From positions 1 to 5,238 of the forward strand of contig MERZ01000241.1 of assembly GCA_001770785.1 (NCBI GenBank): a stretch of DNA of 5,238 nucleotides, in the 5' to 3' direction. Numbering within the stretch: position 1 is the first letter of the stretch; each line of letters opens with the position of its first letter. The DNA comes from Burkholderiales bacterium RIFCSPHIGHO2_12_FULL_61_11 (GTDB lineage: Bacteria; Pseudomonadota; Gammaproteobacteria; Burkholderiales; Burkholderiaceae_C). The notes below the pieces were generated by a model, which was not told the DNA's origin, ran no database searches, and was given only the letters and a program-made list of their open reading frames with translations. The position numbers and the translations under genes are program-made. Below are positions 1-4,805 of this stretch, piece after piece.

Positions 1-128
1 CTGAGACGCTGACGAATTAAGGTCGCCTTGTTGCACGTGGCCGGGCTGGGGGTCAGGATCACGCTCGCCCGCAGGTTGGGTTCTTTCACGTTAACAACCA
101 AGACCGGCACTTGGCTATGCGCCAACAC
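1..128 (-). CDS. N-terminal fragment of an unidentified protein behind an FNR-type promoter (partial, runs off the left edge)
   Basis: I do not recognise this gene. The minus-strand frame is open from 317 to the window edge. Coding character begins at the GTG at 126-128: about three quarters of the 42 visible codons end in G or C, while the frame upstream of it is AT-rich. A GGAGG lies 7 nt before this GTG, which decides the start. The visible protein begins MLAHSQVPVLVVNVKEPNL. Its next stretch (TPSPATCNKATLIRQ) is loosely like the first strand and helix of a CBS domain, but the match is too short to call. The first residues also resemble the C-terminal strand of UspA proteins (VLAHSQVPVLVV), so a UspA-derived remnant is an alternative. 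The well-placed promoter and ribosome site favour a live gene. The C-terminus lies outside the window. Confidence 0.5.
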   Translation of the reverse strand, partial: MLAHSQVPVLVVNVKEPNLRASVILTPSPATCNKATLIRQRL

Positions 129-135
129 TTGCGCG

Positions 136-140
136 CCTCC
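136..140 (-). promoter_or_regulatory. Shine-Dalgarno GGAGG for the GTG start at 126-128
   Basis: The minus strand reads GGAGG here, followed by seven bases and then GTG. Both the sequence and the spacing are close to ideal. An ATG overlaps this site (140-142), but its frame ends after 18 codons. The GTG is therefore the better start. Confidence 0.6.
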
Positions 141-177
141 ATCAGCACGCCAAACGTTTTTGGAATGGTTCAAATTG

Positions 178-218
178 AGTCTAGATTTTCCAACACGGCG
201 CCATTTGATCCACATCAA
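178..218 (-). promoter_or_regulatory. FNR/Anr-type box (205-218) with -10-like hexamer (178-183), class II promoter layout
   Basis: Positions 205-218 read TTGAT-CCAC-ATCAA, a perfect palindromic match to the FNR/Anr consensus TTGAT-N4-ATCAA. On the minus strand the hexamer TAGACT (183-178) matches TATAAT at four of six positions. If transcription starts near 171, the box is centred about 40.5 bases upstream, close to the -41.5 typical of class II FNR-activated promoters. A 5' leader of about 43 nt would then precede the GTG start, with GGAGG in place. The box is centred about 230 bp from the divergent gene at 443, so it most likely serves the minus-strand gene. Anaerobic or low-oxygen activation is inferred from this arrangement. 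Confidence 0.6.
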
Positions 219-442
219 CGTCAATCTTGCACAAATGCAGCCCCCCCCCAGCTCGTTAGATGCCTGGGCGCAAGAAGTTAAAATTGCGCCTAGATCCAGA
301 ATCAACTTGACATTTAGTTACCAAGTCATTGATTCATCTGTTGTTTTTTGTAAATCAATTCAGGTAAAAGCGGTTGCGTCGCGCCCTTGCAAGTCTTAAT
401 CTATCTAATCCAATCGTGATAGATAAAAATTCACAAGTATTT
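219..442. other. Non-coding divergent region with C9 run and two inverted repeats
   Basis: I see no convincing gene here. Positions 241-249 are nine consecutive C. A TTGACA (307-312) is a perfect -35 hexamer in the plus direction, but no good -10 follows at 16-18 bases. ATTGATT (328-334) and AATCAAT (353-359) form an inverted repeat with an 18-base spacer. ATCTATC (399-405) and GATAGAT (418-424) form a second one with a 12-base loop, ending 18 bases before the ATG at 443. Either could be an operator or leader structure for the plus-strand gene. Confidence 0.4.
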
Positions 443-835
443 ATGGCGACCCTTACCTCACTACTCCGACAGCACGACTGGAGCTTGTACCCGATGCACT
501 GGCTAAAAACAACCTTGAAAAGCAGCTTTATGGCCCTGCTGGGCTCGGGCGAAGTTACGCCTTCCAGCCTGGAAGACCGCACTGAAGAAATCCGCCAGTT
601 CATTCTGGATGAATTGGGCGAATTTGGTGAAAAACATTACCCCCAGATCACCCGGCATGTCCGCTATGCCCAGGACGTGCAAGGCCTGTGGTACACGCGA
701 GCCAATGTCATGGCGGTGCTGGGAGCGATGCACGGAGAAATCGTTGCACGCGAAAAAGTCGGACGCATCTCTGACAAATTCGATGGGCTGCTGCCCCGCG
801 GCCTGAGTTCAAGGCCGAGTTCGCTGACCCTCTGA
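443..835 (+). CDS. Conserved-looking 130-aa cytoplasmic protein of unknown function
   Basis: I cannot assign a function. The protein has no signal peptide, membrane segment or recognisable catalytic motif. It opens with an aromatic- and Trp-containing stretch (HDWSLYPMHWLKTT, about 11-24) and continues with an acidic segment rich in Glu (SLEDRTEEIRQF and ELGEFGEKHYP, about 42-67). It ends with a basic, helix-forming region (about 84-117) and a Ser/Pro-rich tail. The frame could open at a TTG at 374 behind an AGGT. However, the 23 codons between 374 and 442 have mostly A/T third positions, whereas codons from the ATG at 443 look like the rest of the gene. I therefore chose 443, although no clear ribosome site precedes it. 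The gene stands alone on the plus strand, convergent with ldcA. The layout reminds me of small hypothetical proteins in comamonads, from memory only. Confidence 0.7.
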   Translation: MATLTSLLRQHDWSLYPMHWLKTTLKSSFMALLGSGEVTPSSLEDRTEEIRQFILDELGEFGEKHYPQITRHVRYAQDVQGLWYTRANVMAVLGAMHGEIVAREKVGRISDKFDGLLPRGLSSRPSSLTL

Positions 836-856
836 AACTTCTATCCGCTCAATCAT

Positions 857-880
857 CCAGCGTCGCTCTGGCTGATTTTT
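857..880 (+). terminator. Weak possible terminator of the 443-835 gene
   Basis: CCAG (857-860) and CTGG (868-871) form a 4-bp stem with a 7-base loop. A five-T run follows at 876-880. The stem is short, so this is only a candidate end for the plus-strand transcript. Confidence 0.25.
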
Positions 881-898
881 GGCTGCGCGTCCCCCCGC

Positions 899-924
899 AA
901 AAAGGCCACCTAGTGCTGATGGCC
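899..924 (-). terminator. Rho-independent terminator of ldcA, overlapping its stop codon
   Basis: On the minus strand GGCCATC (924-918) can pair with GGTGGCC (910-904) across the loop AGCACTA. This gives a 7-bp stem with one T-G wobble, and TTTTT follows directly (903-899). The ldcA TAG stop (912-910) lies across the loop and the start of the descending arm, so the coding sequence and the terminator share bases. Confidence 0.6.
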
Positions 925-1860
925 CCACAACAAGAATGCATCCCTGCCCTCGACAGCCAGGGTGGTTTTGCAGCCTACGGGCAGCATGACCTTGGTGGCG
1001 ACATGGCCGAATGGCAGGCCGGACAACACGGGTGCCTTGATCTTGCTCCGCAGCCAGGCGAGCACCGTGGGCAACTTGAAGCCTTTGTCGTGCGGCACCA
1101 GCTTGTAATTGCTGAACTGCCCGAAAATGACGGCCTTTTGCTGCGCCAGCACGCCCGCATGCAACAGTTGCGTGAGCATGCGTTCCACCCGGTAAGGGTG
1201 CTCGCCGACATCTTCGACAAACAGAATTCCGCCTTTGACAACCGGGAAGTAAGGCGTTCCCACCAGGGACGACAAGATCGCCAGGTTCCCCCCCCACAGC
1301 ACCGCATCTTTAATGCTAAAAGTTCCACTAGCCACCGCCCCAGCTTTGCTGACAGTTAGCGACTCAATAGCAGGCTTGGGCAGTTTCCAACCCGTGCCCT
1401 CGCCCTGCCCCGTGATCAGGTCGTCAAAACAGGCTGCCATGATCTCGTCTGGGGCGGCCTCGGTGCCAAAGTCTTCGCCCAACGCAGGGCCTGCCCAGGT
1501 CACCGCGCCGGTCTTGGCCAGCAGCGCCATCTGAAACGCCGTGAAGTCGCTCAGGCCGACAAACCGGGTGCCTTTGGCAATGGCTTTGGTTATGGCTTTG
1601 TAGCTGATGCCCGGCAGGATGCGCGTGAGGCCGTAACCACCGCGCGAAATCAGCGCCAAATCGGCACCACTGGCCGCCGCGCGGTGAATCGCGGCCAGCC
1701 GGGTTTCGTCGTCGCCGGCAAAACGTTGGTGGCTCGCCAATGCCGCTTCGTCAATTTCGACCTCATAGCCCAGCGCCTGGAGGCGCCTGACCCCCCGCTT
1801 GAAGCTGGCTTTGTCGCGCACTGCGCTGGAGGGTGAGTAAATGTAAATATGTTTTTTCAA
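910..1860 (-). CDS. ldcA: LD-carboxypeptidase (muramoyltetrapeptide carboxypeptidase), peptidase family S66
   Basis: LdcA removes the terminal D-alanine from L-Ala-D-Glu-meso-Dap-D-Ala tetrapeptides in the cytoplasm during peptidoglycan recycling. The 316-residue protein has the usual S66 length and no signal peptide. The nucleophile is Ser104 in VGLSDFTAF. The general base pair fits Glu216 in FVEDVGEHPYR and His286 in LPFGHV, equivalent to the Ser-Glu-His triad known from Pseudomonas LdcA. The SRGGYG motif of the family lies at about 72-77. The start is a TTG at 1858-1860. An in-frame TGA lies two codons upstream, and the N-terminus MKKHIYIYSPSSAVRD is the expected first strand of the family, so no longer start is possible. 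The ribosome site is weak. The gene lies 46 bp downstream of the PAS-REC gene, so the two may be co-transcribed. A run of eight G in the coding strand encodes part of Trp189-Gly191. Confidence 0.92.
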   Translation of the reverse strand: MKKHIYIYSPSSAVRDKASFKRGVRRLQALGYEVEIDEAALASHQRFAGDDETRLAAIHRAAASGADLALISRGGYGLTRILPGISYKAITKAIAKGTRFVGLSDFTAFQMALLAKTGAVTWAGPALGEDFGTEAAPDEIMAACFDDLITGQGEGTGWKLPKPAIESLTVSKAGAVASGTFSIKDAVLWGGNLAILSSLVGTPYFPVVKGGILFVEDVGEHPYRVERMLTQLLHAGVLAQQKAVIFGQFSNYKLVPHDKGFKLPTVLAWLRSKIKAPVLSGLPFGHVATKVMLPVGCKTTLAVEGRDAFLLWGHQH

Positions 1861-1906
1861 GACTCAGAGTATCCCACTCAGCTATTGCACAGACATCCCG
1901 GATGAC

Positions 1907-2875
1907 TCAGGAAAAGACCGAGCGGTTGGCAATCTGGTCCAGATCAACAAAGACCTTATCAAGATCGACCGGCTTGGTCCAGTAGCCCTCAAAACCGGCA
2001 TCTTTCGCGGCTTTCTTGTGTTCGGGCAGGGCATCGCCCGAGCACATGAAAGCGGGTGTGTCTCGAAGACCTGGAATTTCGCGGATTTGTCGCAGCAGTT
2101 CAATACCGTGGGTGTCGGGCAAATGCGCGTCCAGCACCAGAACATCGGGTAGCCAGTCTTTGGCGACGTCGAAGCCTTTAATGCCATCTTTTGCAATGCG
2201 CAACTCGACGTCTTCGCGGGTCTGCATGACCTCATCAAACAGCATCAGGTTGAACATGTTGTCTTCGATGTAGAGCACACGCATTTTGCGGTGCGGCGCC
2301 ATAGGCATTTTTTCAGCCCTGACCAGCTCTGCGTAGGCAACCGGGTCGACGGACGCTTGCGCCGCAGAGGCAGACCCCGATGCCCAGTGGCCGTCCGACG
2401 AAAGCGCCGTAAGAGCGCGAAAGCGTTCGGCCGTTTCCAGCAAGGCGATTTCAGCACGCTTGCGATCGGTCACATCCAGCGCCATGATGGCATTGGCCAC
2501 CGCGCGACCTTGCGCGTCCCGTTCGGTGTAATGCCGCGCGTGCAGGTAGACCAGCCGGCCGTCAGGACGAACAATCCGATAGTCCAGATGAACAGGCTCC
2601 TGAATATCGCGCGAACGATCGCCTGCGCGGAAGAAATTGGCGAGGTCTTCAGAATGGACCAGCGCTTCGACCTGCTCAAGCGTGACGGCCGGCCCGGTCG
2701 GGTCCAGGCCAAACATGTCGTAAGCCCGCGCATTCAAGGTGAATTGCCGATTTTGTAAATTAAGCACGCATTGCGCGACGCCCGTGAGCTCCATGAGCTG
2801 CTGCTGCATGACGTGATGGGCCTGAGTGAGCTGCAATTCAGGCTCCGGCATGAAATCGGGTAAAGCTTCAGCCAT
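1907..2875 (-). CDS. PAS-REC two-domain signalling protein without a kinase core
   Basis: The 322-residue protein has an N-terminal PAS fold (about 28-140), including a typical PAC end (LDYRIVRPDGRLVYLHARHY, then DVTDRKRAE). It ends in a response-regulator receiver domain (about 198-318). The receiver keeps the acidic pair Glu204-Asp205 in VLYIEDN, the phosphoacceptor Asp249 in VLVLDAHLPD, Ser279 in MCSGDA and Lys301 in WTKPVD, so it should be phosphorylatable. Between the domains, LLETAERFRALTALSSDG (145-162) looks like the start of a second PAS domain that stops abruptly, followed by a low-complexity Ala/Ser linker. There is no HisKA or HATPase domain and no DNA-binding output. It may receive phosphate from a separate kinase, or it may be a collapsed hybrid kinase. 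The ATG at 2873-2875 has GAGG nine bases upstream (2885-2888). No membrane segment is visible. The ligand of the PAS domain cannot be told from sequence. Confidence 0.87.
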   Translation of the reverse strand: MAEALPDFMPEPELQLTQAHHVMQQQLMELTGVAQCVLNLQNRQFTLNARAYDMFGLDPTGPAVTLEQVEALVHSEDLANFFRAGDRSRDIQEPVHLDYRIVRPDGRLVYLHARHYTERDAQGRAVANAIMALDVTDRKRAEIALLETAERFRALTALSSDGHWASGSASAAQASVDPVAYAELVRAEKMPMAPHRKMRVLYIEDNMFNLMLFDEVMQTREDVELRIAKDGIKGFDVAKDWLPDVLVLDAHLPDTHGIELLRQIREIPGLRDTPAFMCSGDALPEHKKAAKDAGFEGYWTKPVDLDKVFVDLDQIANRSVFS

Positions 2876-2884
2876 GGTTTGCGG

Positions 2885-2888
2885 CCTC
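2885..2888 (-). promoter_or_regulatory. Ribosome binding site of the PAS-REC gene
   Basis: GAGG on the minus strand, nine bases before the ATG at 2873-2875. It supports that start over internal Met codons. I could not identify a convincing promoter between here and 3101. Confidence 0.5.
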
Positions 2889-2927
2889 GAAAAAAGTGCG
2901 ATGGTTCTGAACTTCTGGCAAAAGTAC

Positions 2928-2965
2928 TTCTGATGTTGTCAGAAACGCTGTGCGCTTTGACAGCG
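2928..2965 (-). repeat. Two adjacent inverted repeats between the tadA fusion and the PAS-REC gene
   Basis: CGCTGT (2946-2951) and ACAGCG (2960-2965) form a perfect 6-bp stem with an 8-base loop. TTCTGA (2928-2933) and TCAGAA (2939-2944) form a second 6-bp stem with a 5-base loop. Read on the minus strand the second hairpin is followed by GTACTTTT, a poor U-run. The pair could end transcripts from the tadA cluster, or it could be an operator for the PAS-REC gene, whose ATG is about 50 bp further on. Further TTCTG copies occur at 2905 and 2913. The rest of the 2876-3101 gap shows nothing I can name. Confidence 0.35.
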
Positions 2966-3101
2966 CCGCCAGTGCTGCAACCGTACCCACGCACAGGGAA
3001 GGTATTCAGTGTACCGCGAGGAAAGTAACAGAACTTGTTCGTGGCGCCTTCAATGAAATACCGGCCTTGCGTCGCATCGTGAAGCAGCTCTGCGATCGGT
3101 T

Positions 3102-4496
3102 TTATTGAAACAGCCGCACCGCTTCGGCGGCTATGGCTGCGCCATGCTCCGGCACGAAGTGGCCGGCTTGGGATAGCAGCATCAGCGGGCCATCTTGCGC
3201 CCCACGAATGCTTGCACGCAACGCCTGCATCACGGGCAAGCCCAGCACCGGATCTGCGGTGCCGACGGCCATCAAGGTCTGGCCGGTCCATTGCTCTTGC
3301 CAGAACTCACGCGCTTGTCGCGACACCGCAGCTCCGTCGGAGTCCATGAATTCAGGAACCCTTCGTGGAAAGGCACGCAGCGCGGCGCGGTGGCCTTTAT
3401 CGGGGAACGGGGCGTTGTAGGGCGCGCATTCCTCAGCGCTCATTTGCGGATTGCCACGGACCAACAGGCGCGCCACATCGAAATCAGGATGCTTGGCACA
3501 CATCTCGCGCCAGGCCAAAAAGCCCGGGGGCAGCGGGACGTCACCGCAAGCCAGCAGGGTGTTCATGACCAGCAAGCCTTTGTAGCGCTGCGGCGCGACC
3601 ATGGGCAGCGTCAGGCCGAGCAGACCGCCCCAATCCTGGACAACCAGCACGATGCGCTGCAAATCCAGATTTGCAACCAGTTCGAGCAGCATCTGACGAT
3701 GTGTGCTGAACGTATGAAAGCTATCTTTCTTGGGTTTGTCGCTTTTGCCAAAACCGATCAGATCAGGGGCGACCACGCGGTGGCCAGCCTGCAGAAAGAC
3801 CGGGATCATCTTGCGGTAGAGGTAGCTCCAAGTCGGGCAGCCATGCAGACACAGATAGGTCAGGCCTTGATTGCCACTGCCCTGCTCCAGCTCGTCCAGG
3901 TAGTGCATGCGCAGACCGGCCAACTCAGGCAAATCGCTGAGGTAGTTGGCTTGCCACGGATAACCGGGCAAGCCAACAAAAGCTGCATCTGGCGTGCGCA
4001 GCGCGTCGTCGCGCAGCGGATGGCTCAGCCTGAACGTTTCGCGTTGCTCGGTGCGGCGCTGACGAAAGAAATCTTGCAGCAGCGCAGCGCTTTCCAGAGC
4101 CAGTACCCCGCCGTGCAGTTGGGTCTGGTGATTGAGCTGCGCTTGCGCAAACAGGTCGATGACCGAGCCAGCGGCACCGGCCTTGGGATCAGGCGCACCA
4201 AACACCACGCGTTTGAGCCGGGCCTGCAGCATGGCGCCGCTGCACATCGCGCAGGGCTCCAGCGTGACAAACAGCTCGCACTCATCGAGCCGGTAGTTGC
4301 CCAGGACTTGCGCTGCGGCGCGCAGGGCCACGATCTCGGCGTGGGCCGTCGGGTCGTGTCCGTCGATCGGCGCGTTGCGTCCGGTGGCAATGACCAGGCC
4401 GTGCCGCACCACCACTGCACCGACCGGTACTTCCCCTTCGGCAGCAGCTTCACGGGCCTGCGCCAGGGCCAATTGCATGAAGCTGGAATCACTCAT
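3102..4496 (-). CDS. tadA: TadA tRNA adenosine(34) deaminase fused to a DhlA-type haloalkane dehalogenase
   Basis: The 464-residue protein joins two complete enzymes. Residues 1 to about 150 are TadA, which converts A34 to inosine in tRNA-Arg(ACG). Zinc ligands His52, Cys82 and Cys85 and the proton-shuttling Glu54 are present in HAEIV and PCAMC, with GRNAPI before them. The domain ends in the usual FFRQRR. After a linker of about 15 residues comes an alpha/beta-hydrolase of about 300 residues, closely like DhlA of Xanthobacter (310 aa): RTPD at its start, LHGCPTWSYLYRKMIP, APDLIGFGKSDKP, VVQDWGG, FLAW, GTADPVLG and QAGHFVPEHG. These give nucleophile Asp288, halide-binding Trp289 and Trp329, acid Asp415 and base His446. 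The DhlA Glu56 position is Cys220. The start is the ATG at 4494-4496 with AGGA 11 bases upstream. A second ATG four codons earlier (4506-4508) has no room for a ribosome site. The gene is third in a probable operon after paiB and the small membrane protein. TadA is very likely active; dehalogenase activity is inferred from residues. Confidence 0.9.
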   Translation of the reverse strand: MSDSSFMQLALAQAREAAAEGEVPVGAVVVRHGLVIATGRNAPIDGHDPTAHAEIVALRAAAQVLGNYRLDECELFVTLEPCAMCSGAMLQARLKRVVFGAPDPKAGAAGSVIDLFAQAQLNHQTQLHGGVLALESAALLQDFFRQRRTEQRETFRLSHPLRDDALRTPDAAFVGLPGYPWQANYLSDLPELAGLRMHYLDELEQGSGNQGLTYLCLHGCPTWSYLYRKMIPVFLQAGHRVVAPDLIGFGKSDKPKKDSFHTFSTHRQMLLELVANLDLQRIVLVVQDWGGLLGLTLPMVAPQRYKGLLVMNTLLACGDVPLPPGFLAWREMCAKHPDFDVARLLVRGNPQMSAEECAPYNAPFPDKGHRAALRAFPRRVPEFMDSDGAAVSRQAREFWQEQWTGQTLMAVGTADPVLGLPVMQALRASIRGAQDGPLMLLSQAGHFVPEHGAAIAAEAVRLFQ

Positions 4497-4561
4497 GAAT
4501 ACGACCATCCTGATAGCAACTCACGCCCGTACTTATTTGGCTAGAGACACTTTTTATGACT
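4497..4561 (-). other. 65-bp spacer between the small membrane protein and the tadA fusion
   Basis: This AT-richer spacer separates two same-strand genes. On the minus strand it contains CTCTAGCCAAATAAGTACGG followed by GAGTTGCTATCAGG. That reminds me of short intergenic repeats common in comamonad genomes, but I cannot confirm this without a search. It carries the AGGA (4508-4511) that probably serves tadA. No terminator or promoter is evident. Confidence 0.3.
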
Positions 4562-4804
4562 TTATTGATCATCAGGCATGGGTCGGGCCTGCTGCATGGC
4601 TTTTTCCACCGACTGCTTGATCTGCTGCTGTAGCTGCTGGCTTTGCGCTTGAGGAGTGACATGTGCGGTGACCGCTGAACCCGCCGATGTTGGCAGTTGG
4701 ACCGGAACGGGCGCGGCTGGCAATGCGCCCAGCTGCTTTTTCGCCAGCACACCGACCACGGCCAGCGCAATCAGCAGGCTCATGACGCCAAAAATAGCGC
4801 GCAT
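4562..4804 (-). CDS. 80-aa single-pass membrane protein of unknown function with a Gln-rich tail
   Basis: I do not recognise a family. Residues 4-21 (IFGVMSLLIALAVVGVLA) form one clear membrane helix, followed by Lys-Lys and a Pro/Ala-rich stretch (about 27-41). The protein ends in a Gln-rich, probably helical tail (about 52-73) and a short acidic end. There is no lipobox and no obvious cleavage site, so a membrane anchor is more likely than secretion. The ATG at 4802-4804 has GAGG six bases upstream (4811-4814), inside the end of the paiB-like gene. Only one base separates it from that gene's TGA, which points to translational coupling. The tadA fusion starts 65 bp downstream. GC-rich codons and the good ribosome site support a real gene. 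It could be a dispensable lineage-specific membrane peptide; topology is uncertain. Confidence 0.7.
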   Translation of the reverse strand: MRAIFGVMSLLIALAVVGVLAKKQLGALPAAPVPVQLPTSAGSAVTAHVTPQAQSQQLQQQIKQSVEKAMQQARPMPDDQ

Positions 4805-4805
4805 C

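Noticed and set aside
307..335. Sigma-70 promoter at TTGACA 307-312
   Set aside because: The -35 hexamer is perfect, but no hexamer 16-18 bases downstream matches TATAAT at more than three positions.
28..399. Plus-strand open frame of 123 codons at the left edge
   Set aside because: It has no ribosome site and no recognisable protein character. It runs across the FNR box and the C9 run, and it overlaps the better-supported minus-strand gene at 1-128.
374..442. Longer TTG start for the 130-aa gene
   Set aside because: An AGGT precedes it, but the extra 23 codons have mostly A/T third positions and include the hairpin at 399-424. The ATG at 443 marks where coding character begins.
1861..1910. 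Repeated ACTCAG words (1862, 1876, 1905) between the PAS-REC gene and ldcA
   Set aside because: They are only 6-7 bp, and one overlaps the stop codon. A small GAGT/ACTC hairpin can be drawn but has no T-run, so I do not call a terminator or repeat family.
2734..3291. 185-codon minus-strand frame bridging the 2876-3101 gap
   Set aside because: It overlaps the end of the fusion gene and the start of the PAS-REC gene in another frame, with no start site or recognisable motif. It is probably open by chance.
3195..4544. 449-codon plus-strand open frame opposite the tadA fusion
   Set aside because: It is antisense to a gene with two intact enzyme domains, and its translation has odd composition and no domain. 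This is a usual shadow in GC-rich DNA.
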